Below the pieces are notes generated by a model that was given only the letters and a program-made list of their open reading frames with translations, was not told the origin of the DNA and made no database searches. The translations under genes were made by a program, and so were the position numbers. A stretch of DNA of 64,000 bases from Labilibaculum sp. (GTDB taxonomy: Bacteria > Bacteroidota > Bacteroidia > Bacteroidales > Marinifilaceae). Below are positions 16,877 through 24,923 of the stretch, piece after piece (the stretch's first letter is position 1; every line of letters begins with the position of its first letter). The stretch is taken from NCBI RefSeq assembly GCF_963664555.1, contig NZ_OY761461.1:4815769-4879768 (forward strand). The letters are read 5' to 3'.

Positions 16877-17665
16877 ATGAACAAAAAAGAAAAAATATTA
16901 CTGGGTACTACGGCACTATTAGGAACAGCTTTGGGGATTTCAATACACAAGAACATCCAACAACAAAAGAATTTAAATGAGACTAAAAACTCATGTAATC
17001 ACCTATTAGAGAAAATCAATAGGCAAGAAGCAGAACTTCTTCAAAAAAGAGGAAACATGCACTTCGTAAAAAATTGTCTGGGAATTATAAAAAGTTTTGC
17101 AGAAGATGCGGAAGAGTCAGAAAATGCGGAAGAACGCCTAAATAATATTGTTACCGCCAATCAAAATACAATTCAGTCTATAGATTTAATAAAACCTTTA
17201 CTCGAGCACCTGACCTATGCAACCAATAATATTAGCTCCAATTTATTCGAAGAATTGAAGCATTTAAAGGTATTTATGAGGTTTGTGAAAATCAGATCTG
17301 AGAATAATTGCGAAATAAAATACACTCTTAATGACAATGTTAAGCCCTATATAAAGTACAATATTTGTTGTTGTATTCTAACTGAATTACTGGAAAACGC
17401 TTTCAAACACAGCTATTTATCTGCTGATAACAATACAATATCAATTGATATAAAAATGGCTGATGATGACTATATGTTGTATAAGGTTTCCAATCCAATA
17501 TATCAGTCTAAAACAATTCATGATTCGTCTTCGCCAGGAGGTATGGGTATCAATAACATTAAAGAGAGGCTTTCTCTATATTATCAGAACATGTTCGAGA
17601 TCTCATCCGAAGAAAAAAATGGCAGGTATGAATGTAAGCTGATTGTTAAACTTTTAAAAAAGTAA
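16877..17665 (+). CDS. LytS-type sensor histidine kinase
   Basis: Protein of 262 residues with a short N-terminal hydrophobic segment (about 7-23) that may anchor it in the membrane, then a coiled coil. The His-kinase region has H62 in NMHFVKNCLG, where LytS-family kinases usually read PHFLFN. The HATPase domain has an N-box ELLENAFKHS (N174) and a G-box GGMGINNIKERL (221-232). No sensory domain is visible. The partner response regulator begins 5 bases downstream. The signal may come from the membrane or from another protein. The target could be the two small genes beyond the regulator, but nothing in the sequence proves this. Confidence 0.85.
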   Translation: MNKKEKILLGTTALLGTALGISIHKNIQQQKNLNETKNSCNHLLEKINRQEAELLQKRGNMHFVKNCLGIIKSFAEDAEESENAEERLNNIVTANQNTIQSIDLIKPLLEHLTYATNNISSNLFEELKHLKVFMRFVKIRSENNCEIKYTLNDNVKPYIKYNICCCILTELLENAFKHSYLSADNNTISIDIKMADDDYMLYKVSNPIYQSKTIHDSSSPGGMGINNIKERLSLYYQNMFEISSEEKNGRYECKLIVKLLKK

Positions 17666-17670
17666 GATAG

Positions 17671-18420
17671 ATGTTCAATATTGTAATCGTTGATGATGAA
17701 GAAACAATAGCTAAATCAATTGAAAAGTATTGTAAGCAAAGTCCATTAGTTTCCAGAACTAAAATTGAAACGAATTCCTCTAAACTATTGGATGATTTAC
17801 AAAACAGTAGCTATGATGATTTTAACCTTTATCTTCTTGATATTGAAATGACAGTTCGTGGTGACGTAATAGCCAAAAAAATCAAAGCAAAATATCCTGA
17901 AGTTCAGATCGTATTTATATCTGGATACGAGAAAAGAGGAAACATTTTATTCCAGAACAATCAACTTACCTCAGGATTTTTAGACAAGCCTGTGAACAAG
18001 AGTGAATTATTAAACCTTCTGTCAGAAATCCATGCTACATCACTTGTATTAAAGCTGTTTAATGTTTACGATACGCAACAAGCACCTGTTGAGAAACCAA
18101 TCTGCTCAGCTGATATTATTGCAATAACTTCTGACACAAGCGTAATTCAGAAAGATCTTCCAAAAAACAATATTGCTCTACTTTTTAAAAACGTATGCTT
18201 TAGATTAAATTCAACTATTAAAGGTTTCATTCAGGATCATCAAATTCAAGATAAAGAGTTTATTAAAATTTCCGGATCAACTCTTCTAAACCTTAACTTT
18301 ATCAAAGAATTTTCTAAATCAGATGAAACAATTACAACAAATAACGATTTAGTATTTAAAGTATCCAGAAGTTTCAAACCTGTTTTTGATGAATTACACA
18401 ACCACTTTTCCCGAAAATAA
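17671..18420 (+). CDS. LytTR-type response regulator
   Basis: Protein of 249 residues with an N-terminal receiver domain. The acidic pair is D8/D9 in IVIVDDEE, the phosphoacceptor is D57 in LYLLDIEM and the lysine is K106 in LDKP. The C-terminal domain (about 165-249) reads as LytTR-like, with KISGSTLLNLNFIKEF and a closing VSRSFKPVFDEL. LytTR domains bind short direct repeats in promoters. The gene starts 5 bases after the kinase, forming a pair. The 92 bases downstream, before the first small ORF, would be the nearest place to look for its binding sites. Confidence 0.85.
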   Translation: MFNIVIVDDEETIAKSIEKYCKQSPLVSRTKIETNSSKLLDDLQNSSYDDFNLYLLDIEMTVRGDVIAKKIKAKYPEVQIVFISGYEKRGNILFQNNQLTSGFLDKPVNKSELLNLLSEIHATSLVLKLFNVYDTQQAPVEKPICSADIIAITSDTSVIQKDLPKNNIALLFKNVCFRLNSTIKGFIQDHQIQDKEFIKISGSTLLNLNFIKEFSKSDETITTNNDLVFKVSRSFKPVFDELHNHFSRK

Positions 18421-18512
18421 TACCAGTTTTCCTTTTCATGAAGTGTGACAATCATTTGTTTCTATATTCGAGTCATAATTAAAATAAGTACTAACAATTA
18501 ATACTAAAAATT

Positions 18513-18620
18513 ATGTCTTTAGATTCAGATTACGATTACACTCAAGCAGACCTTGACAACCATGCTGATCAATTAAATCCTAACAGTGATGTTTATGAAT
18601 CAAGCAGGAATGGTAATTAA
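18513..18620 (+). CDS. 35-residue acidic small protein
   Basis: ATG at 18513 opens 35 codons to TAA at 18618-18620. The product begins MSLDSDYDYTQADLDNH and continues with ADQLNPNSDVYESSRNG. It is strongly acidic, hydrophilic and without a hydrophobic core, so it is neither a signal peptide nor a membrane peptide. The low-complexity, well-spaced composition and intact frame next to a second small ORF favour a real gene. Function is unknown. It lies 92 bases after the response regulator and could be its target. Confidence 0.5.
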   Translation: MSLDSDYDYTQADLDNHADQLNPNSDVYESSRNGN

Positions 18621-18657
18621 TTAAGAGTATCTGTAACAATTTTTTAAACTTAAGGAA

Positions 18658-18795
18658 ATGGGAAAAACAAAAATGTCAACACCAGCAGCTGCTAGAATTC
18701 AATCTTCAACAGCTAAAGCTTCAGGAGGAACAGTTAGTAAAGGTAGTTTTGCCGCAAGAGCAACAAGTGCTGCAACAAAGAGTTCTAAGAAATAG
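18658..18795 (+). CDS. 45-residue basic Ala/Ser-rich small protein
   Basis: ATG at 18658, directly preceded by a purine-rich AAGGAA, opens 45 codons to TAG at 18793-18795. The product reads MGKTKMSTPAAARIQSSTAK, then GGTVSKGSFAARATSAATK, and is basic. The pattern PAAARIQS ... KGSFAARA recalls short SMP-like proteins seen in many bacteria, fungi and plants, but I recall this only as a pattern and know no function. A rho-independent terminator follows 10 bases later, so the two small ORFs probably form the end of one transcript. Confidence 0.55.
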   Translation: MGKTKMSTPAAARIQSSTAKASGGTVSKGSFAARATSAATKSSKK

Positions 18796-18804
18796 TGTCT
18801 AAAA

Positions 18805-18840
18805 AAATAGCCGTAACGAAATCGCTACGGCTATTTACAC
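18805..18840 (+). terminator. terminator after the small ORFs
   Basis: AAATAGCCGTA (18805-18815) pairs perfectly with TACGGCTATTT (18826-18836) around a 10-base loop. A-runs before and T residues after the stem allow action on both strands. It separates the two-component/small-ORF unit from the convergent lipoprotein gene. Confidence 0.75.
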
Positions 18841-18869
18841 ACTTTGTAAGACAGTGTAGTATATTAACT

Positions 18870-19697
18870 TTAATGCTCCCAAGTATCTACTCCCTTGGTG
18901 TACTTGATATAAAATGTTTTAGGGGAAACAAATTTATGAAATAGTACTTTAGAGAAACTCCTTTCATCACAATATTCTTCATATCTCATTTCAAACATCT
19001 CATCTTCCGGATAATTGGTTATTTCTTCAACGTAAAATTTGTTTTCTAATTTCACTTTCTCGTTTGAATCGCCAACCATATAAAGAAATCTATTCGAAAA
19101 AACCAATGGACTATCAGAGATGTCAAATGATTTTGGCATCACTTCTTTTCGCTTAGGATATTTAAGCAAATCACAATCACGAAGCAACGTATGATTTATT
19201 TTAAATTCTCCTAGGAATTTGGATGTTTTGGCTGGAATACAGATAATTTTCTCCTCTCTTCTGGAAACAGAATAACCTGATGTTGCTCCTGATGTGCCGG
19301 AAGATGCAACAATTACAGGAGTCGTTTGAAAAATACTAGCAACAGAAGTTACAGTAGTCGCAGTATTTTTTACCGAAACGCCTTGACTTGCCGAATTACT
19401 GAAAATACGATTCTGGAAATAATCATGCGCAACACCGTTAACAATAAAAAAACTCTCGCTTAGATCAAGATAAATATTCTGATCCGTTTTATTATAAAAT
19501 TCGTATCCCATATCACCATACTCACCCCATAAATTATAACGAATACTACAATTTTCATCTTCAAAAAGCAGGCCCTTATCGTCTGCGTCACTTTTATTAA
19601 TTGACTCAACATTGTACACTTGATAGAAAACAGAGGATGCGCAGGAAGCACAACTTAAGGCCAAAATAGTTATCAAAAATAGATTTTTAATTTTCAT
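18870..19697 (-). CDS. uncharacterised lipoprotein
   Basis: Protein of 275 residues with a lipoprotein signal peptide: MKIKNLFLITILALSCASC, with Cys in a lipobox at about residue 16 or 19. The mature protein has a Ser/Ala/Thr/Val-rich stretch in the middle (TVTSVASIFQTTPVIVASSG) that could be membrane-associated, then basic and acidic beta-rich segments. No family is recognised. It is convergent with the small ORFs. Upstream (19698-19905) is an AT-rich gap where I see no clear promoter or other gene. It may be an outer-membrane or surface protein carried by the island. Confidence 0.75.
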   Translation of the reverse strand: MKIKNLFLITILALSCASCASSVFYQVYNVESINKSDADDKGLLFEDENCSIRYNLWGEYGDMGYEFYNKTDQNIYLDLSESFFIVNGVAHDYFQNRIFSNSASQGVSVKNTATTVTSVASIFQTTPVIVASSGTSGATSGYSVSRREEKIICIPAKTSKFLGEFKINHTLLRDCDLLKYPKRKEVMPKSFDISDSPLVFSNRFLYMVGDSNEKVKLENKFYVEEITNYPEDEMFEMRYEEYCDERSFSKVLFHKFVSPKTFYIKYTKGVDTWEH

Positions 19698-19905
19698 ATT
19701 GCTTGTATTAATTTAATTAACAATATTAATCAATTCAAAAACAATACTAGCCTGTCAAATGTGCCAAGTTTCCTTTTTGCTATAAAAGGGCTATTAATGG
19801 TTCCTATTTTCATACATAAAAAGAGAAATCCAATGAATTAAACTATTATTGTCCAGATCACAAAAGAAGCTTGCAACCAAGAATAAAATAGCCATTTTAA
19901 ATAAT

Positions 19906-20478
19906 TTATTTTATCAGAAAATTTATAAATACCGGATTCCTATATTCATTCAACTTATATTCTAAATCATCTTTTAAGCTGTCATCGATTAAAGAAAAAT
20001 CAAATTCAGTCGAGAAAGTTGAAATCAGATCCATCAGAAATTCCTTGCACCACTCCATCAGTTCTTTCTTGTCTTCTTGACACAAAAGTCTGGACATTTC
20101 TCTTCCGATTTTCTGATCAAGTTGTGCCATAGTATCAGAATCTTCTTCCTCAACATATTCTATAAGTTTATTGTAATATTTTTCATCCTCAAGCAAACGA
20201 AAGCATAGAGCTGTTCTATCAGAATCTTTCAGATTTTTTAAATAGTCAGTTGTCAACTGAGTTAACTCTTCAAAATAACGATTCTGAGATTGTCCGTCTT
20301 GAAAAGCTAATGTTTCAAACTCTTCCCGAATCGTATAATATTTCTCACCATCATCATCTTCCTTTTCTTCCAGGTTAATTGCTTTTCGAAGCAGATCAAC
20401 TACAAGTATATTTCCATAATCAACCAAGGCTCTGTAAACATCTTTGGTGATATACATTTCATTAGATAATTCGATCAT
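19906..20478 (-). CDS. uncharacterised acidic cytoplasmic protein
   Basis: Protein of 190 residues, helix-rich and very acidic, beginning MIELSNEMYITKDVYRALVD. Long runs of Glu/Asp (for example EEKEDDDGEKYY) and Leu-spaced helices suggest an all-helical soluble protein. There is no signal peptide, membrane segment or known motif. It lies 132 bases after (in reading direction) the DUF6557-like gene on the same strand. Function unknown. Confidence 0.65.
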   Translation of the reverse strand: MIELSNEMYITKDVYRALVDYGNILVVDLLRKAINLEEKEDDDGEKYYTIREEFETLAFQDGQSQNRYFEELTQLTTDYLKNLKDSDRTALCFRLLEDEKYYNKLIEYVEEEDSDTMAQLDQKIGREMSRLLCQEDKKELMEWCKEFLMDLISTFSTEFDFSLIDDSLKDDLEYKLNEYRNPVFINFLIK

Positions 20479-20610
20479 TTGTTTGTGTTTTAATGGTTTG
20501 CATAAATAATCAATGCCATAACTTCCATAATAGATGGCAAGTCTGGTAGTGATGGTGCATCTGGTGTTGGCGGAGAGTAATACTTATTGAATTGACAGGA
20601 TCGTTTTATT

Positions 20611-21150
20611 CTATTTGTTGTCAGAATTGTTATCATCCTTAGGATAATTATACTTTTCCTTTATCTCATCAAAAGTGCTGTATTTCTCTTTTATCTCGTC
20701 TTCTGTCAAGCTTTCGAGCTTATCCATTTCATCATCTAATTTGTCATTAAACTCTTGAATACTTTCTTCTTCGAAACCACAATATGTCATCTCCCATAAA
20801 CAGTGAGCGAGTATTTCAATTTCGGTGAAATTGCCCATGCTTTCTTTGCTTATTGGCATAAACAACCACTCATTCCAAGGCGTACCCATCAAACTCCAGG
20901 ATCCGGAAAATTTATCTGTTGATTCCGAACTTAAATCCGTTGCATTAACGTGTACATAAGACTCTTCACCTTCTTCCTTAATAGTTTGAAGTACTATTTC
21001 GAAATTGTTTTCTTTTGGAGTCGTATGTTTAAGTTTGTTGAGCACATGTTCATATCCTTCTAAACTCTTATGCTGATCAGGATACTGTGATAGTAAAACA
21101 TCTTTTACGTCCTTCCAATTGTACTTTTCTATTAATTCTTTTAATCTCAT
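20611..21150 (-). CDS. DUF6557-like protein
   Basis: Protein of 179 residues. The N-terminal pattern LKELIEKYNWKDVKDVLLSQ, followed by YPDQHKSLEGYEHVL, and the central WNEWLFMPI ... EILAHCLWEMTYCGF match a family common in Bacteroidetes that I know as DUF6557. The function of that family is unknown. The C-terminal 40 residues are a charged tail. It is transcribed with the neighbouring island genes away from the relaxase gene, with 103 bases between them. Confidence 0.7.
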   Translation of the reverse strand: MRLKELIEKYNWKDVKDVLLSQYPDQHKSLEGYEHVLNKLKHTTPKENNFEIVLQTIKEEGEESYVHVNATDLSSESTDKFSGSWSLMGTPWNEWLFMPISKESMGNFTEIEILAHCLWEMTYCGFEEESIQEFNDKLDDEMDKLESLTEDEIKEKYSTFDEIKEKYNYPKDDNNSDNK

Positions 21151-21253
21151 TTTATTTTAGATTTTATTTTAACCTCTCTTCAATAAACTTACGCTGAAAC
21201 TCAGCTTGCAATTTCTTTCACCAATCTAAATTTAACATCATATTATGAGAGAT

Positions 21254-22780
21254 TCAAATCTCCATTCCTATACTTGCATTTTTACGTTTAATTTCTTCCT
21301 CTTCTTCATCGGATTTCTCACCTATCTGACTATTACCAATATGCAGAGGAATAGATGCATCTGATTTTTGCTCTGGTAAATTTGATAACATATCTAGTGG
21401 AAATTTCGATTCAATAAAATTGATAAAGCTTTCTGTTCCTAAATCAAAATCAAAGCCATCATACTTGTAAATAAATTTATTTTCACCGATTTCTGCTACA
21501 ATTGACTTCGACTCAAGATATTCATGAAAATCATCGATATTATTAGAACAATCTATTGCTTCACAAACCATATTGTGTACAAAATTTATTGATCTTGATT
21601 TAGCCAAATCAACTCCTTTTAATTCATTCTCAAGCACAACAATATCATTATATAGAAATTTAGCTTCTCCTTTTGTTCTTTCGTGAAATGCTATATCATT
21701 CTTATCTAAAAAGTCAGAAAAATTTTCAGATCCTTTCGCTTTCGAGAATTGATAAATCACCTTCTTTATATGATCTTTCGCATTTTCTTGAATGCGTTTT
21801 TCCAAAGTATTATCAATCTTGGATAGAGTCAGATTTCTATTTACAGCACTTGCCTTAAATGATTGTCCGGCATAGGAAAATGAATAGCCTTTTTTTGATG
21901 AATTCATTTGTATCTGAACGCCCAAATTCTCAAGTGTTTTAAAGAACTCTTCTCTTCCGGATTTGTTTTGTCCTAATGCAGTCTTAATGCAAGTCCTTAA
22001 ATCAGACAAAATATGCAATCTAAACTCCTGTTCAATGTGGTGTTTGCTTAATTTTTTATAAAGCTCTCCTCCGTTGATATTCACTCCATCAAAAGTAAAA
22101 ACAACAACATTTCCCTTATTTTTAAAGTTCAAGTCTATTCCTTTTCCTTTCAGCGAATCCTGGAATTCTTCAAAATTGGTGTGCCTTCCCGATTTTAACT
22201 CCCGATAAATATCCTTCGAAAGTTTTGACTTCCCTGCTTTCGTAAACTCTTTATTGGAAATGTATTGAACCGTTTTCAGACTATTGGATTTTAAATTGAA
22301 AATGCTTTTTTCCAATGGTTCTTTTCCTTTACCGGCTTCAGCTGTTACTTCTAGATTGTATTGTTTTTCAAGTTCTTTTAAAATTGTTCGGCTTTTCATT
22401 TTCTCAAATGAATCCGGTACGCATTTTAAATCACGATCTATCCGATTAACAGCAATGTGAATGTGCAATTTATCTGTGTCATTATGACGAATTGCCACAT
22501 GTTGATTATTACCAAATCCCATTGCTTTTAAATAATCATTGGTTATTTCAACAAGCTTTTCATTATCAAGTATTTTCTCATCATCTTTTGAAAATGAAAG
22601 AACAAAATGTTTAACGGGTTTTTCAACTTTCGAGTGTTGATCTGACACCAACATAAACTCTTTTGTCATTCCATTAATTGTTTCAGCAAATATAGATTGA
22701 TCCAGAACTTGAGCATCTTCCTTAAAAAGATATTCAAGCAAACCTTTAAAGTCTGATCCTGTAGTTATTTTTCCAATCAT
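21254..22780 (-). CDS. relaxase / mobilisation nuclease (VirD2-like)
   Basis: Protein of 508 residues. The relaxase fold occupies about 1-150: ITTGSDFKGLLEYLF near the N-terminus holds the candidate nicking Tyr17, and the metal-binding motif is HNDTDKLHIHIAVNRI (about 99-114, with H106 and H108). This domain cuts one strand at oriT and stays covalently bound during conjugal transfer. The remaining 350 residues are charged and unrecognised. No T4SS genes are visible, so the element would need a helper conjugative system. The roughly 1.1-kb repeat-rich non-coding stretch directly upstream of its start is where oriT would be expected. Confidence 0.88.
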   Translation of the reverse strand: MIGKITTGSDFKGLLEYLFKEDAQVLDQSIFAETINGMTKEFMLVSDQHSKVEKPVKHFVLSFSKDDEKILDNEKLVEITNDYLKAMGFGNNQHVAIRHNDTDKLHIHIAVNRIDRDLKCVPDSFEKMKSRTILKELEKQYNLEVTAEAGKGKEPLEKSIFNLKSNSLKTVQYISNKEFTKAGKSKLSKDIYRELKSGRHTNFEEFQDSLKGKGIDLNFKNKGNVVVFTFDGVNINGGELYKKLSKHHIEQEFRLHILSDLRTCIKTALGQNKSGREEFFKTLENLGVQIQMNSSKKGYSFSYAGQSFKASAVNRNLTLSKIDNTLEKRIQENAKDHIKKVIYQFSKAKGSENFSDFLDKNDIAFHERTKGEAKFLYNDIVVLENELKGVDLAKSRSINFVHNMVCEAIDCSNNIDDFHEYLESKSIVAEIGENKFIYKYDGFDFDLGTESFINFIESKFPLDMLSNLPEQKSDASIPLHIGNSQIGEKSDEEEEEIKRKNASIGMEI

Positions 22781-22968
22781 TTTTTTATTTTCTTTTTAAA
22801 TTCTGCAAGATGAAATCGAGCAGTAATTCATTTTTTCTGGTAAGAAAAAACAAGAGTTAATGAGCTTTGCGAATGATTCCAATGTTCAAAACGGAGTTTT
22901 GCACCTTGGAAAACACATCTTGCTACCTCCAAAACCGTAAAATGAGTCGTGCTATTTTTTCATTAATG

Positions 22969-23122
22969 CAGCAACAATGCAGTAAGTATGCAGCAAACCA
23001 TCAACAAACAGTCAATAAACCATCAACATCCTCACAACAAACCATCAACATCCTCACAACAAACCATCAACAAACAGTCAACAAACAGTCAACAAACCAT
23101 CAACAAATCCGCAACATCATAT
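22969..23122. repeat. array 1 of 14 tandem 11-bp iterons
   Basis: Starting at 22969 the sequence can be cut into 14 exact-length 11-bp units with no gaps. Examples are CAGCAACAATG, CAGTAAGTATG, CAGCAAACCAT, CAACAAACAGT, CAACATCCTCA and CAACAAACCAT; the last is CAACATCATAT (23112-23122). Most units start CAACA or CAGCA. An 11-bp period keeps every unit on the same face of the helix, as in parC-type centromeres of plasmid R1 and in iteron origins. It lies between the relaxase gene and the ParA operon. The 188 bases before it hold no gene I can support. Confidence 0.8.
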
Positions 23123-23284
23123 CAGGATTTATTCAGAAATAAAATCAGATACTTTCCCTCTTGCTTTACACCAATAGTAGACTACTACCCTGATCAAGTG
23201 ATCCATATCGCAATAATGATTGCTCTTACAAATTTTCCAATAACTGTATTTACAAATTCTGGAACACTCGATACAGAATAAGGA

Positions 23285-23339
23285 CAACAAATGCACAACA
23301 AACACACAGCATCAACACAACAAATCAGCAACATCATAT
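23285..23339. repeat. array 2 of five 11-bp iterons
   Basis: Five gapless 11-bp units: CAACAAATGCA, CAACAAACACA, CAGCATCAACA, CAACAAATCAG and CAACATCATAT. The last unit is the same as the last unit of array 1 and opens the second copy of the long duplication. Five 11-bp units is also the array size in the plasmid R1 parC centromere. Confidence 0.78.
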
Positions 23340-23493
23340 CAGAATTTATTCAGAAAGACACTTTCCCTCTTGGCTTGCACTCATAGTAGGTTATTGCCCT
23401 GATCAAGTGATCTATATCGCAATAATGATTACCCTAACAAATTTTCCAATAACTGTATTTACAAATTCTGGAACACTCCATACAGAATAAGGA

Positions 23494-23548
23494 CAGCATT
23501 AGTACAGCATTAGTACAGGAAAAGGTCAGCAAACGGACAGCATCATAT
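23494..23548. repeat. array 3 of five 11-bp iterons
   Basis: Five gapless 11-bp units: CAGCATTAGTA twice, CAGGAAAAGGT, CAGCAAACGGA and CAGCATCATAT. They follow the second copy of the long duplication exactly as array 2 follows the first. This shows that array plus spacer was duplicated as one unit and that the array then drifted while its last unit stayed fixed. Confidence 0.75.
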
Positions 23549-23641
23549 TTGAATACATTCAGGAAATAAAATCACGATCAAGAATCAATTATCGTTGTAT
23601 TTTATTATTCTGCTCTGAAAAAAGCTGATAAAGAAAAAAAA

Positions 23642-23784
23642 TGTAAACCTTAACTTCCTAATAATCTTCCTATTAAAAAACCATGTAAACCTGTGTAAAC
23701 CCAATGTAAACCAAAAACAAATACATAAAAAACTAAATATCAATACATAACAACAATAAACAAATATAGGTTTACAGGTTTACA
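23642..23784. repeat. TGTAAACC boxes: four direct, two inverted
   Basis: TGTAAACC occurs at 23642-23649, 23684-23691, 23694-23701 and 23705-23712. Its inverse GGTTTACA occurs at 23769-23776 and 23777-23784, across an AT-rich centre. Within each cluster the boxes are 8-11 bases apart start to start. This looks like a binding region for a replication initiator or for the small partition protein encoded next door, and may be the origin or a second operator. No gene is visible between the iterons and 23875. Confidence 0.65.
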
Positions 23785-23874
23785 TTGAAAATTCATATTT
23801 TCCTTATAGACTTTATTTGAAGGCAAAAAAAGAATCTACATCTCAGTAAATTCTCTTTTTATATTTAAACTGTT

Positions 23875-24120
23875 CTAACGCTTTAATTTTTGTGCCTTGC
23901 TCAAATCCTCGTAAGATTGAATATATACTTCCAACGCTTCTGAAATCACCCTACCAATGGGTTTTCTATCGAAGAATGCAATTTTCTTAATTGTGTTTAA
24001 CTGTTCGGAGTTATAATAATAAGTTGCCTTAACTGATATTATTTTTTCTTTATCAGCTTTTTTTTCCTGGATACTTGGCTGGAGCAATGCATCAATTCCA
24101 GATTTAAAATTCTTTGCCAT
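23875..24120 (-). CDS. small ribbon-helix-helix-like protein, likely ParA partner
   Basis: Basic protein of 81 residues. The N-terminal 30 residues are flexible and charged. Residues about 30-70 (ISVKATYYYNSEQLNTIKKI, then a GRVISEALEVYIQSYE helix) fit a ribbon-helix-helix fold: one strand, then two helices. Small RHH proteins of this size, encoded right after ParA, are the centromere-binding partner (ParG/ParR-like) in many plasmids and mobile elements. It follows parA by 56 bases on the same strand, and the iteron arrays lie just beyond its end. Confidence 0.65.
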   Translation of the reverse strand: MAKNFKSGIDALLQPSIQEKKADKEKIISVKATYYYNSEQLNTIKKIAFFDRKPIGRVISEALEVYIQSYEDLSKAQKLKR

Positions 24121-24176
24121 TACTTATGGTTTTAATGGTGATTATGGTTCTTATGGTATCAAGTAGCTAACAATCA

Positions 24177-24923
24177 CTATTGTTTGCTTAAAAATTCCTC
24201 ACACAGTTTTAGATAATCTTCAGCGCCATTACTATTAGGGGCATATCGAAAGATATCGATACCCGCAGAGCACATTTCTGCCAGTGAAATATTCTCACGT
24301 ATGGTAGTGTCATAAAGCCTTCCATTAAAGTGTTTTTTCAAAGCAGTCTGCACATCACGATGTAAAACCTTACGATGGCTAAACTGGGTAATAAGTACGC
24401 CTTCGAGCTTTAGTTTGGGATTAATTCTGGATTTGATTTTTTTAGCAACATCTGCTAAACCACTTAAGCCCTGAATACTCAGATGATGGGGAAGAACGGG
24501 TATTATAAACGTATCGCAAGCTGAAAGGGCATTTAAAGCAATTAAACCGATAGAGGGGGAACAGTCAATTAAAATGAAGTCATATTGATTCTTTACAGGC
24601 TCTAACAGTTCTTTAAGCAGGTATTCCCGCCCCGGCTCGTTATTCATTTCGTGTTCTAACGCATTTAAGTCTATGTTAGATGGGACGATATATAAATTAT
24701 TTATCACCTTTATTGGTGAGATCGCAGACTCTCCTTTTAAAGCTTGATATATATTGTTATCATAATTTCTTACCCCCAGCGATTCAGAAGCATTAGTCTG
24801 AGGATCAAGGTCCACCAGCAATACTTTCTTTCCTTTTAAACTTAATGCTGCCGCCAACGAACAGGTTGTTGTTGTCTTTCCAACCCCACCTTTTTGATTG
24901 ATAATAACTGTTATTTTAGCCAT
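24177..24923 (-). CDS. parA: ParA-family partition ATPase
   Basis: Protein of 248 residues with the deviant Walker A KGGVGKTTT near the N-terminus (about 10-18), DLDPQTNAS (Walker A') and FILIDCSPSIG (Walker B). The size and lack of an N-terminal DNA-binding domain indicate a small type Ib ParA. It moves or tethers the element's DNA using ATP and nucleoid binding together with a centromere-binding partner, here probably the adjacent 81-residue protein. The start overlaps the end of the replication gene by 13 bases, so replication and partition genes form one operon. Confidence 0.93.
   Translation of the reverse strand: MAKITVIINQKGGVGKTTTTCSLAAALSLKGKKVLLVDLDPQTNASESLGVRNYDNNIYQALKGESAISPIKVINNLYIVPSNIDLNALEHEMNNEPGREYLLKELLEPVKNQYDFILIDCSPSIGLIALNALSACDTFIIPVLPHHLSIQGLSGLADVAKKIKSRINPKLKLEGVLITQFSHRKVLHRDVQTALKKHFNGRLYDTTIRENISLAEMCSAGIDIFRYAPNSNGAEDYLKLCEEFLSKQ

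Larger units (their letters stand above)
23112..23574. repeat. 217-bp-period direct duplication carrying an iteron-flanked spacer
   Basis: The segment 23112-23286 is repeated with modest divergence at 23329-23495. Both copies begin at a CAACATCATAT iteron and pass through TTTATTCAGAAA, CCTGATCAAGTGAT and CAATAATGATT. Both then contain a long identical stretch with CAAATTTTCCAATAACTG and TTACAAATTCTGGAACACTC, and close with ATACAGAATAAGGACA. A third copy starts at 23538 but retains only about 37 bases (to 23574). The module is therefore iteron array plus about 160 bases, repeated. It contains no plausible gene and is probably a cis-acting site. Confidence 0.8.

Noticed and set aside
22867..23142. 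91-residue plus-strand ORF (and a second one at 22988-23281) in the iteron region
   Set aside because: The protein is only a translation of the 11-bp iterons (Gln/Asn/Thr/Ser runs with a 11-codon period); no start region or homologous pattern supports a gene.
22969..23548. CRISPR array
   Set aside because: Units are 11 bp, contiguous and drift unit by unit; there are no spacers and no cas genes nearby.
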